NCBI GenBank assembly: GCA_033807775.1 | Contig: CM066317.1 | Location: 12,349,370 to 12,413,369, forward strand | Origin: Saussurea involucrata | Lineage: Eukaryota; Streptophyta; Magnoliopsida; Asterales; Asteraceae | DNA length: 64,000 nt | Direction: 5' to 3' | Shown: positions 23,010-32,075 of the stretch, one piece after another | How the letters are laid out: every line of letters begins with the position of its first letter | Position numbering within the stretch: position 1 is the stretch's first letter | Translations under genes and position numbers: made by a program | Notes under the pieces: model-generated | Database searches by the model: none | What the model was told of the DNA's origin: nothing | Seen by the model: only the letters and a program-made list of their open reading frames with translations

Positions 23010-23035
23010 TATGCAAGCCTCAAAAGTATGAAAGC
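23010..23035 (+). other. Filler DNA at the left virus-host junction
   Basis: Twenty-six bases separate the duplicated host sequence from the viral terminal repeat. The first part (TATGCAAGCCTCAAA) closely copies nearby host sequence at 22977-22990. Such templated filler is typical of polymerase-mediated end joining. Confidence 0.65.
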
Positions 23036-23044
23036 TTCCGTCCT

Positions 23045-23060
23045 TGGTATCAGAGCCAAG
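23045..23060 (+). other. Viral primer-binding site (genome position 1)
   Basis: TGGTATCAGAGCCAAG matches the 3' end of initiator tRNA-Met and lies 31 bp before the movement-protein start. In caulimoviruses this site is numbered 1 and is where the minus-strand discontinuity of virion DNA lies. Confidence 0.9.
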
Positions 23061-23075
23061 TTTTAAAATATTGGT

Positions 23076-24059
23076 ATGAATATTTTACAAGAAAATGAAG
23101 AACTTGAGGAAACTCAAGAACAAAATAATTTTGAGGTCAGTTTTTCTGAAAATGAAAAAGGATTTCAAGGAAACTTTTTAGTAAAGCAAGACATACTTCA
23201 AAAAATCAAAAAGTCTAAACTTGATTTGAAGAAAGAAAAAATATTTAACATACCAATGTTAAATCTTCTCAAAAGAAAAAATAATATCTTTTATTTTGTC
23301 GGCACAAAAGAAATGCATGTTGACATTAAAGATACTAAAGGTTCAGTTTTTCTACCTCTTATCACAAGAGAAGAGATTAACAAAAATCTCCAAAAAATAG
23401 ATCCTAGAATTAGATCTACCATTAGCGTAGTTCATTTGGGTGCTATAAAAATTCTGCTTAAATCAGAATTTCAAGAAGGAATTGATTCTCCTATTAAGAT
23501 GGCCTTAGTAGATAATCGAATCAATGATAGAAAAGATTGTATTTTAGGTGCGGCTAGAGGAAACCTGGCTTACCAAAAATTCATGTTTTCGGTTTATCCT
23601 AAATTCGGTTTTAGTCTAGACACTAAGAATTTAGATCAAGTACTTTCTTTCATCCATCAGTTCGAAAGAGAAAATTTGATGAACTCAGGAGACAAAGTCT
23701 TCCGTATAACCTACTTGGTAGCTTATGCTTTAACCAATAGTCATCACAGTGTTGACTACAAGAAATCAGAATACATAGAAATAGAAGATGTATTTTCTGA
23801 AATAGGTGCTATTGAAGAGAAGCAATTCTCTGAAATCAGTCCCTTAGACAATTCTTGGGCAATAGATATTGCAAAGAATAAACCAGTTCTAGAACAAAAA
23901 CCTAGAATAAGCTTTAGGAATAACAACCTAGAGATTGGAGAGTCCTCTAATAGAAGATATGAACCTTCTAGCACTAGAGAACCATCTCAGAGAGACCTCC
24001 TTCGCAGCGTCTCTAAACGAGTTGACAATCTATGTCTAAAGTTAGAAAATCTAAGCTAA
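23076..24059 (+). CDS. Caulimovirus movement protein (ORF I), 327 aa
   Basis: Open from ATG to stop. It belongs to the 30K-superfamily cell-to-cell movement proteins, which form tubules through plasmodesmata. The conserved core is at about residues 140-190, with an ALVDNRI stretch followed by GAARGNLAYQKFMF and YPKFG. The C-terminus is polar and may form a short coiled coil; in cauliflower mosaic virus this end contacts the virion-associated protein. Length matches caulimovirus P1 proteins. It is first after the primer-binding site, as in the genus. No internal break was found, unlike ORFs II, IV and V. Whether it is transcribed is unknown. Confidence 0.92.
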   Translation: MNILQENEELEETQEQNNFEVSFSENEKGFQGNFLVKQDILQKIKKSKLDLKKEKIFNIPMLNLLKRKNNIFYFVGTKEMHVDIKDTKGSVFLPLITREEINKNLQKIDPRIRSTISVVHLGAIKILLKSEFQEGIDSPIKMALVDNRINDRKDCILGAARGNLAYQKFMFSVYPKFGFSLDTKNLDQVLSFIHQFERENLMNSGDKVFRITYLVAYALTNSHHSVDYKKSEYIEIEDVFSEIGAIEEKQFSEISPLDNSWAIDIAKNKPVLEQKPRISFRNNNLEIGESSNRRYEPSSTREPSQRDLLRSVSKRVDNLCLKLENLS

Positions 24060-24098
24060 ATTATGCCAAAGAATTTAGTTTCAGAAAACTCTTTAAAT

Positions 24099-24539
24099 AT
24101 GTCTCCACATATTTATAAGAAAGGACAAATCTTCAATTTCAAGCAATTGAATGAAGGAGATGATCAGAACCCTACGCATTTTAGCTTTAGTGGTTCCACA
24201 TGAAACAAGAATATTACACATCTTGTTTCGTCCACCAATAATCTAAATCAGATTACTGGAAGAATTTTACTAGGTGTCTATAATTTACTATCCTTTTTTG
24301 AACCAAGTAAAGACCCCAGTGAAAAACTATCTAAAACACCTAGCGTGTTTGGACAATTCTCCCACTTTTATAATAGGGGGGATAATGTCAAAATAGAAGA
24401 ATTAAAAACTCTTTTATTAAGACAAAAAGAAAAGACGGAGTTATTCGAAGCCCAGTTCGATCTCCTAAGAAATGAAGTCATAGAGTTCACCTCTAAACTT
24501 AACGAAATCGAAGAATACTTAAAGAAAATCTTAGGATGA
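24099..24539 (+). pseudogene. Aphid-transmission-factor-like ORF II, broken
   Basis: The frame from ATG 24099 (an upstream in-frame ATG lies at 24063) to the stop at 24537-24539 would be about 146 codons. It is interrupted by TGA at 24201-24203, codon 35. Position between ORFs I and III, size, an N-terminal SPHIYKKGQ-like stretch and a C-terminal Glu/Leu/Lys-rich coiled coil support a caulimovirus P2-type helper. P2 links virions to aphid stylets in known caulimoviruses. The stop overlaps the next ATG (ATGA), the compact arrangement usual for these polycistronic RNAs. Confidence 0.82.
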
Positions 24540-24889
24540 GCCTTAAAGATTTACAAGAAGATTTCAATAAAAATATTAAGCCACAATTGGGAGAAATCTT
24601 AATGTTGCTTAAAAATCAACAGCTCAATAACAGTGTTGAAGCAGCTGCTGCAAAGATCATAAATGAATTAAAAACAACAATTCAAAAATGTCCTTGCAAT
24701 CGAGAAATCCTAGATGCTATTTCAAAAGAAACGGCAAAAGGAAAAGAGATCATCAAAATAGATGATAATACTCCAACTCCTAAGAAAGGACCTTGGAAGT
24801 ATAGTTACCCCAACTATGAAGTTGGAAATGAGAGTTTAGGTTCAAGTAAAAATCCAGACAGTCTTTCATGGCCGCCCAGAAAGAACTAA
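24536..24889 (+). CDS. Virion-associated protein (ORF III), 117 aa
   Basis: Intact small frame overlapping the ORF II stop by 4 nt and ending one base before ORF IV. It has a helical, Lys/Glu/Leu-rich N-terminal half that could form a coiled coil, and a basic C-terminal half with KKGPWKY-type residues. These are the features of caulimovirus P3, which decorates virions through its C-terminus and bridges to the movement and aphid factors by its coiled coil. Assignment rests on position, size and general character rather than a strict motif. Confidence 0.82.
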   Translation: MSLKDLQEDFNKNIKPQLGEILMLLKNQQLNNSVEAAAAKIINELKTTIQKCPCNREILDAISKETAKGKEIIKIDDNTPTPKKGPWKYSYPNYEVGNESLGSSKNPDSLSWPPRKN

Positions 24890-24890
24890 C

Positions 24891-26331
24891 ATGGACTACA
24901 TGAAAACTGTAGAAAATTACTTCTGGGAAAACCTAGAAGAAAACGAATTACAAGTCAATGATGATAATTATGAAAAACTTGAACAAACAATTCGTTTAAT
25001 GGAAATAGATAATAATTCTATTGCCAATAAAGAAATAGAATCCAGTGATCACTTAAAATCCTTATTCGATTTTAACAATTACGAAATTCTAAATGTCATT
25101 GAAGATTTCAGTTCAGACGAACAAGAAACTCTTCATAACTACGAAAGTTCCGATTCTGAAATTTTTAATTTTAGAATAGACAAAGAGGAGCCTCCCAAAA
25201 ACGAAAATTTTGAAGATGAAGCAGAAGCTTCTGGCACAAAAAATGGTTTCAAGAAAAGAAAGGGTAACTTTAATGAACCCATAACAAAAAATCAATATCT
25301 TTGGAAATAATATCCTGAATATTGATTGTACCCCAAATAGAAAAGAACTCATTGACAAATGGGCTCAAGAAATGAGTTTGATCATCCAAACCAACGAGGT
25401 TTATGAAGACCTTAACTCTGTGTTGTTATTAGTCGAACATAAGACAACAGGTATTGTTAATAGTTTTATTAAAAATACCAATTGGATCGAAGAAAAAGGA
25501 CCAACTACAGCCTTTGAACATATTCTAGAAGCCATCTATACTATGTTTTTAGGAATCGATCTTGCAGAAAATAAACTACAAGAACTTTTAAAAATCATTA
25601 GTAAAGCAAAAACCATGCTTACTAACATGCAACTTTGTGATATATGTTTTCTTGATCAATTCTATTGCGATTACGAAAAATATTTATATCAGCTTAAAGA
25701 CAAAGAAGATTATAAGAAGTATATCAAAGATTATCTTCTTAAAATCCCTTTTGTTGGACAAAAAGCCCTTGACAGATTTCTACTATAAGCCTCTAGTTCT
25801 GCTCTCGTCAGTCTTGGCTTTGCCCATAGAATAGTTAAAGAAGAGATTTCTAAAATCTGTGATCTAACTAAAAAACAAAAGAAATTAAAAGCTTTCACAA
25901 AGAGTTGGTGTGAAAAAATAATAGAGCAACCATACGATTATGGATGCAGAACTAAGAAAAAGAAGAAACGCCATAAAAAGGACATTTCTAAATACAGGTT
26001 TAAAAGAAAGAAAAGACCTTTTAAACCAGGAAAATACGTTAAGAAGAGCTCTTCTAGAAAATCTTCTAACGAAAAGCAAAAATTTTGCCCTAAAGGCAAA
26101 AAGAATTGTAGATGTTGGGTCTGCAATGAAGAAGGACACTATGCAAACGAGTGCCCAAATAGAAAACAAAATTCTAACAAAGCAAAAATGTTAGAAACAA
26201 TATTTTCTTTAGGATACAATCCTATAGAGAATCCCTATGAAGATACACAAGATGTATACTCCATAGAAATAATGAATTCAGAAACTGAAAGTTCAGATTC
26301 AAATGAATCATCTTCTTCATATTCAGACTGA
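24891..26331 (+). pseudogene. Coat protein precursor (ORF IV), broken by one frameshift and one stop
   Basis: About 480 codons in total, the usual caulimovirus length. The first part (24891-25310) is acidic, as in CP precursors. A frameshift lies in the A-rich stretch between about 25285 and 25308, and the second frame runs to a TAA at 25786-25788. The same frame then continues to TGA at 26329-26331. The C-terminal part has a Lys/Arg-rich tract and a CCHC zinc knuckle (CWVCNEEGHYANEC, about 26116-26157), then an acidic Ser-rich tail. CP forms the icosahedral capsid. The end overlaps the start of ORF V by 29 nt. Confidence 0.92.
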
Positions 26332-28320
26332 AGAAACTATTGAATTAGTGATGCCTAACATCACTAATCCCAATTCTATTTATATATCTGGAAAATTAAA
26401 ATTCACAGGTTATAAACAGATTGAGTTACACTGCTATGTCGATACTGGTGCCAGTATGTGTGTCGCAAGCAAATATGTTATCCCTGAAGAACACTGGGTT
26501 AATGTAGAAAGACCTATCAAGGACAAGATAGCAAATGGAACCATTGTTACCATCAACAAGGTTTGCAAAAATCTTAATATCATGATTGCAGGAGAAATAT
26601 TTCATATTCCTACTGTTTATCAACAAGAATCAGATATTGATTTTATTTTGGGTAATAATTTTCTCCAACTTTACGGACCATTTACTCAATATACAAAAAT
26701 GATTATACTAACCCTTGCAGAAAAGGAGGTGTTCATCAGCAAAATCACGACGGCTTATCGTGTAGGGGTTAAAGGTTTCCTCGAATCTATGAAAAAGAAA
26801 TCAAAGATTCCTCAACCTAAACCACTCAATATCAGTCCCGATAAAATTCTTCTTTTAAAAAGGGGGAGTGATAAGATTACAACATTCAAAAATGAGAATT
26901 TTATTAATATTGAAGACTTAAGAAAGAAATCTATAATTAACAAATTATTAGATTCAGTTTGTTCAGACAATCCTTTGGATCCTACAAAGACCAAAAATTG
27001 GATGAAAGCAAACATCAAGCTCAAAGATCCCAACACTATAATCAAGGTTCATCCTATGAAATATAGTCCGCAAGATCGTGAAGAATTTAGCAAACAAATT
27101 CGAGAGCTACTAGATATGAAAATTATCATAGCTAGTAAATCACCACATATGTCTCCCGCCTTTTTAGTAGAAAACGAAGCAGAAAAGAGACGTGGAAAGA
27201 AAAGAATGGTAGTTAACTACAAGTCCCTTAATGAAGCGACTATTGGTGACAGCCATAACTTACCTAACAAAGACGAGTTAATCGCTCTCATCAGAGGTAA
27301 GAAAATGTTTAGTTCGTTAGACTGTAAATCAGGATTTTGGCAGGTTTTGCTAGATCAAGAATCACAGCTTTTAACAGCCTTTACATGTCCTCAAGGGCAC
27401 TACCAATGGACAGTTGTACCTTTTGGCTTAAAACAAGCACCCTCCATATTTCAAAGACATATGCAGGATGCATTCAGATCATTCGAAAAATTCTGTTGTG
27501 TTTATGTTGATGATATTCTTATTTTCAGCAGTAACGAACAAGAACATATTTGGCAGCTTGCAGCTGTTTTAAAGAAATGTCAATCCCTTGGGATTATTTT
27601 GTCTAAAAGAAAGCCCAACTTTTCAAGACAAAGATTAATTTCTTAGGTTTAGAAATTGATCAAGGAACTCACTGTCCTCAAGGTCACATCTTAGAACACA
27701 TTCATAAGTTCCCAGATAAAATTGAAGACAAGAAGCAGCTACAAAGATTCTTAGGAATTTTAACATATGCTTCTGATTATATTCCAAAACTTGCAGCTAT
27801 TCGTACTCCTTTACAGGTTAAGCTCAAGAAGGACGTTCCTTGGGAATGGAAAGATTCTGACACCATTTACATCAGTAAGGTAAAAAAGAATCTTAAGAGT
27901 TTTCCAAAGCTCTCTCATCCTCAGCCAGAGGATAAGCTTATCATTGAGACAGACGCCTCCGATAAATACTGGGGAGGAGTTCTCAAGGCTATTAATTCAG
28001 AAAAAGAATTAATCTGCAGGTATGCTTCAGGCAGCTTTAAAGAGGCCAAAAAGAATTATCACTCTAATGAAAAAGAATACCTCGCGGTAATTAGAGTAAT
28101 AAATAAGTTCTCTATTTATCTTACTCCAATAAGATTTTTAGTCAGAACAGATAATAAAAACTTTACTTATTTTCTTAGTATTAAGTTACAGGGCGATAAT
28201 AAGCAAGGAAGACTGGTCAGATGGCAGCAATGGCTTTCTAGATACGACTTCGATGTAAAGCACATTGAAGGAACAAAAAACTGTTTAGCAGATTTTTTGA
28301 CAAGGGAATTTCAAGATTAA
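26303..28320 (+). pseudogene. Protease-RT-RNase H polyprotein (ORF V), one frameshift
   Basis: About 670 codons, the normal size. A retropepsin active site DTGAS is at residues 47-51 and a reverse transcriptase core runs from about 250 to 430, with YVDD starting at codon 401 (27503). RNase H follows (TDASD near 27953 and the LADFLTREF end). There is no integrase, as expected for Caulimoviridae. The first frame stops at 27646; homology moves to another frame near 27610 and runs to TAA at 28318. This is the replication enzyme that copies pregenomic RNA to DNA. The single frameshift separates RT from RNase H. Confidence 0.95.
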
Positions 28321-28515
28321 AATGAAAACTAAAATATTATATTATGTCACTTCATTTTACTATTGCAGGTACCCTAGGCCAAAACGCCGATAAAAGAAGA
28401 CGAGCTATACCTAAAGATGTACACCAATTCATTCTTTCATCTCTTCTTCTCTAAGACACCTTCTTAGAAATAAAGGCATCACGCCAAGAGCAAAAACCTC
28501 TCGTCTAAACAAATT
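28321..28515 (+). other. Small intergenic region between ORFs V and VI
   Basis: 195 bp without a conserved frame. In caulimoviruses this area contains the start of the 19S RNA for ORF VI. No clear TATA box was identified here, so a 19S-type promoter is not assigned. Confidence 0.5.
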
Positions 28516-29940
28516 ATGGAAAAATTAATGGCTCAGAAAGCATTAATCTTAAAGAAAATACAGCTTTTACAAAATGAGTTAACTCTCATCGATTCAGAAA
28601 TGGATTTTGTAAGAAGATTTTCTTCCAAACAAAAACATGTAACTTTTACACCTGAGGTAGAAATACCAAAAGCTAAAGCTATTCCGAAGCAAACGGATCT
28701 CGGTAAAGAATCAACAAATCCGTTGAATCCTGTGGTTTTGGAAAAAAGCCAACCCGAGGATTCATCCTCATCTACGTCTGGTTCTTCTTGTTTAAACTTA
28801 AGACCAAACGAGGGAATTCAAATCCCACAAAAAGCTAGAGAGCAATCTTTAGTACATTCGCAAGGATGTTCAGGCATAAAAGCCTATTACGTCGTTTTCA
28901 ATGGCCCTAAAGCAGGTATCTACACCTCCTGGAACATTGCAGAACAAGCAGTCAAAGGATACTCTGGTGTTAAACACAAGAAGTACAAATCTTTCGACGA
29001 AGCAAGAGTTGCTGCAAACATATACACAAGTGCAGAATTCAAACCGCCCTTAGAATTGATCAATAATTCTGAAGGATTAAAGCCTTTCGTTACGGCTTTA
29101 AAGAAAGAGAAGAGCTCCAAGATTTCCCTTGGAACTATTCCAAAGATCCAACAACCCAACAAACTAGAAGAAATGGAAGATTACAATCTAGAATCAACCT
29201 ATTCTGGATTCAACTACCTATACAAGAAAGGAAGAAAAACCACTGAGTTATCTTTCCTTGAAGAACACTATTATACTTCAGATAAGAAGAATATTAGTTA
29301 CTTCAACTTCTATCCAAATGCCCATCCGGAGTTCATTCTCGAGGCATACCAGTATGGATTATTAGCCCTGGTTTATCCATCTAATAACCTGTTGGAATTA
29401 TCTAAATTCCCCAAGGAATTTAGAAACGCTATCAAGACGTACAAGAAAATATGTCTCAACAACCTCGACAAAGACATCTTTCTCAAGGTCCAAAGCACCA
29501 TCATCTTTTGGGATACAGACGGAGAACCAATTCAGACTTACAAATACGTACAAATTGGTGTCGTCAAAGAAAAAATCTATGCTCCCAGCCAGGTAATGGA
29601 AACAACTCTTGAAGAAAAAGACCTTCAAGAAATTGCAGAACAAAAGCTGTTGATTCTCATCAACAAAGTTTTTGACATTAGCAAGGAAGACAAGATTAAA
29701 GTAAATCTTGCCACCTCTTATTGCTTAATGACATCATTCTCACCAAAAGCCATTAGTGAAGAAGATTTCATCAAAGTTCAATTATTCAGAAGACAACTGG
29801 TCTCTAATCATGTCTTTGGATACCACTATCCTTTACTTTGTCAGAAGATAAAAAAGGAGCTGGACAAGAAAAGTATTTTGGTATCTTGTGCCAAATGCAA
29901 CCCCACCACTACTAAAGACAAAGGAGTGATGGACGGATGA
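28516..29940 (+). CDS. Transactivator/viroplasmin protein (ORF VI), 474 aa
   Basis: Intact frame. The hallmark is a viroplasmin/RNase H1-N-terminal-type domain at about residues 122-170 (YYVVFNGPKAGIY, then YSGVKHKKYKSFDEA). A Ser-rich linker lies before it and a C-terminal region ends in a CX2C pair (near 466-469). In caulimoviruses P6 forms the cytoplasmic inclusion bodies where virus assembles and allows reinitiation on polycistronic viral RNA. Only genera with a P6-type gene have this ORF, which supports the Caulimovirus assignment. It stays open although neighbouring ORFs IV and V are broken. Confidence 0.93.
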   Translation: MEKLMAQKALILKKIQLLQNELTLIDSEMDFVRRFSSKQKHVTFTPEVEIPKAKAIPKQTDLGKESTNPLNPVVLEKSQPEDSSSSTSGSSCLNLRPNEGIQIPQKAREQSLVHSQGCSGIKAYYVVFNGPKAGIYTSWNIAEQAVKGYSGVKHKKYKSFDEARVAANIYTSAEFKPPLELINNSEGLKPFVTALKKEKSSKISLGTIPKIQQPNKLEEMEDYNLESTYSGFNYLYKKGRKTTELSFLEEHYYTSDKKNISYFNFYPNAHPEFILEAYQYGLLALVYPSNNLLELSKFPKEFRNAIKTYKKICLNNLDKDIFLKVQSTIIFWDTDGEPIQTYKYVQIGVVKEKIYAPSQVMETTLEEKDLQEIAEQKLLILINKVFDISKEDKIKVNLATSYCLMTSFSPKAISEEDFIKVQLFRRQLVSNHVFGYHYPLLCQKIKKELDKKSILVSCAKCNPTTTKDKGVMDG

Positions 29941-30026
29941 TAGACGGCTAATAAGACAAAGTAGAAGGCATCTACTTTAATAAAGAAAAGATAAGCATCT
30001 TTTCTTTAAAAATAATAAGTGCAAAA

Positions 30027-30084
30027 TGACGTATGCAATGACGTCTTACTTTTTGTACGATCCTCTCTCCTTATTCTATAAAAG
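30027..30084 (+). promoter_or_regulatory. 35S-like promoter of the endogenous virus
   Basis: Two TGACG motifs 12 bp apart (30027-30031 and 30039-30043) form an as-1-like element. They lie 30-50 bp before a TATA box (TCTATAAAAG, 30075-30084). This mirrors the activation-sequence-1 plus TATA arrangement of caulimovirus 35S promoters, which bind TGA-type bZIP factors. Transcription would start around 30110. Confidence 0.82.
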
Positions 30085-30109
30085 GAAGAGTTCCATTTTT
30101 GTTTAGGGG

Positions 30110-30527
30110 CATCAAAACCTGGATCGACTCTCAGCCGAATCCAATTCCCCACTCTTTCCAAAACATGTGTGAGTAAAGAACCATATAGGGTTCTAGCTAT
30201 GTAGTAGAGTCTTGTAATCTGGAGATATATCCAGAAAAACCTTGTATAAATAAATAAATTCTACTTTTCTCCATCTTTCATTCTCAAATGTTTCGAACTT
30301 TTTCCTGGAGGGAAGAAGTCTTCACCGGAAAGTACCGCTTAGGCAGGTGGCCGCTTAGGGAAATCAAAGAAGCGTCCTTGGAAGATTTCGAAACAGGGTA
30401 TGAAATTTCGATTAAAACAATTTATCTATTTAATATCTGGTTGGATTATTTCTTCAAGTACAATCTCTACTCTTGCTAGTACTCTATTTTTATCAATTTA
30501 TCTACATCTACCGTTTTTACAAAACGA
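30110..30527 (+). other. Pregenomic RNA leader of the endogenous virus
   Basis: About 420 bp between the predicted start and ORF VII. It holds several short frames, including one of 63 codons (30288-30479) with no known relatives. Caulimovirus leaders are structured and rich in short ORFs and are crossed by ribosome shunting; that property is inferred, not visible. Confidence 0.55.
30249..30258 (+). terminator. Poly(A) signal of the endogenous virus
   Basis: Two overlapping AATAAA hexamers (30249-30254 and 30253-30258) lie about 165-175 bp past the TATA box. In caulimoviruses the signal lies downstream of the 35S start and is bypassed on first passage around the circle, giving terminally redundant RNA. 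In this linear copy a 35S-like transcript would meet it early. Confidence 0.7.
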
Positions 30528-30779
30528 ATGAGTGATTCAAAAACTCAAGCAAGAAATTCGTCTAACCACGAGTTAATTTCAAAAATTAATATTATCAGCA
30601 GCGATCTATCTAAAGATTACTCTAGATTAGATCATGTTCAGTATCGTTTAGATACTCAGACTAAAGGTACTCCTGGATATAAACATTCCATGGTTAATAT
30701 CAAGACTATCGTCAAAAATGGCATAACCATTAAAAACAAAAGACTCAAATTGCTTAATAGCAAATTAGTCATTTGTTAA
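30528..30779 (+). CDS. ORF VII-like small viral protein, 83 aa
   Basis: Open frame between the leader and the primer-binding site, the position of caulimovirus ORF VII. The protein is polar and Lys/Asn/Ser-rich with no recognisable domain. In known viruses ORF VII is dispensable and mainly affects translation of ORF I. Assignment is positional. Confidence 0.6.
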   Translation: MSDSKTQARNSSNHELISKINIISSDLSKDYSRLDHVQYRLDTQTKGTPGYKHSMVNIKTIVKNGITIKNKRLKLLNSKLVIC

Positions 30780-30822
30780 ATCTAGACTTCATGCCTCTAG
30801 ATTATTCAGCGTTTTCCGTCCT

Positions 30823-30953
30823 TGGATGTCAAAACCGCTTTCTTGAACGGTCACCTTGATGAAGATGTTTACATGGTGCAACCTGAGGGTTTTGTGAATC
30901 TGAAACATCCCGAGAAAGTATGCAAGCTTCAAAGATCCATTTATGGACTGAAG
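30823..30953 (+). repeat. Right copy of the 131-bp duplication flanking the virus
   Basis: Same 131 bp as 22879-23009 with one C/T change. Its first three bases (TGG, 30823-30825) are shared with the viral end, a 3-bp microhomology at the right junction. Confidence 0.95.
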
Positions 30954-32075
30954 CAAGCATCCAGAAGTTGGAATAAAAGGTTCGATGAGGAAATCAAAAC
31001 GTATGGTTTCACTCAAAACCTTGATGAGCCATGTGTATATATGAGAGCTAGTGGGAGCATCGTCGTTTTTCTAATCTTATATGTTGATGACATATTGCTC
31101 ATGGGGAACAACGTTCCAATGCTACAAGATGTCAAATCCTGGCTTGGAAAATGTTTTGCCATGAAAGTTTTAGGCGAAGCGGCGTACATCCTAGGAATCA
31201 AGATCTATCGAGATAGATCGAAGCGGTTAATTGGTTTAAGTCAAAGTGCGTACATTGACAAAATTCTTAAACGGTTTAGAATGGATGCTTCCAAACGTGG
31301 AAGTCTTCCAATGCAACACAATGTAAACTTGAGTAAGACTCAGGGACCCTCCACACTTGATGAGGTGAAGCAGATGAAGGGAATCCCCTATGCTTCGGCT
31401 GTGGGATCCATCATGTATGCAGTGAGGTGCACTAGACCTGATGTAGCGTTCTCTCAGGACCTTACGAGTAGATACCAACAGAATCCAGGAGAAAGTCACT
31501 GGACTGCTGTTAAGAACATACTGAAGTATATTCGAAATACCAAAGACATGTTCCTTGTTTATGGGGGTGATATAGAAAGAGAGCTCAGTGTTACTTGCTA
31601 CACTGATGCTAGTTTCGAAACAGATCGAGATGATTCTCGATCTCAGACTGGCTACGTTTTCGTCATGAACGGAGGCGCTGTTGACTGGAAGAGTGCTAAG
31701 CAAAGCACTATTGTGATGTCTTCTACAGAAGCTGAATACATAGCTGCTTTCGAAGCTGCAATGGAGGCTGTTTGGATACGGAAATTCATTTATGGGCTTG
31801 GCGTTGTCCCCAGTAATGAAAGACCCATGGATATGTACTGCGATAATTCTGGTGCCATTATCATAGCCAACAAACCTGGAGTTCAAAAGGGCGCCAAACA
31901 CTTTCGCCGGAAGGCTCACTACATTCGAGAGGCTATCGAGATGGGTGATATTCGTCTTCTCAAAGTTCACACAGATGAAAACTTAGTTGATCCTTTTACG
32001 AAGCCAATGTCTTGTACCAAACATATCGAGCATGCTAGGAACATTGGACTTCGACCAGCTAGTAGTCTCATGTAG
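30823..32075 (+). pseudogene. Copia pol, 3' part (RT remainder and RNase H)
   Basis: Open for 417 codons to TAG at 32073. It resumes RT with the duplicated DVKTAF segment, then shows an intact catalytic YVDD (about 31081-31092). A GSIMYA/TRPD box follows near 31406-31440. RNase H has TDAS near 31604 and a typical TIVMSSTEAEY box near 31710-31740, and the LVDPFTKP C-terminal box is near 31985-32010. This 3' part has no further lesions, but it is separated from its 5' part by the virus. Confidence 0.93.

Larger units (their letters stand above)
23010..30822 (+). mobile_element. Genome-length endogenous caulimovirus (Caulimoviridae, Caulimovirus-type)
   Basis: From the primer-binding site onward the order is movement protein (ORF I), aphid-transmission-factor-like ORF II, virion-associated protein ORF III, coat protein ORF IV, protease-RT-RNase H ORF V and transactivator/viroplasmin ORF VI. 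A large intergenic region with a 35S-like promoter and then ORF VII complete it. This is the gene order of genus Caulimovirus, not of badna-, petu- or florendoviruses. A 12-bp repeat (23036-23047 and 30814-30825) sets one genome unit at about 7,778 bp, the normal caulimovirus size. The copy is single and linear. ORFs II, IV and V are broken, so this locus alone cannot supply a full set of viral proteins. Caulimoviruses do not encode an integrase; integration is incidental. Confidence 0.94.

Noticed and set aside
31236..31970. 244-codon frame opposite to copia RNase H
   Set aside because: Antisense shadow of a well-supported RNase H coding region.
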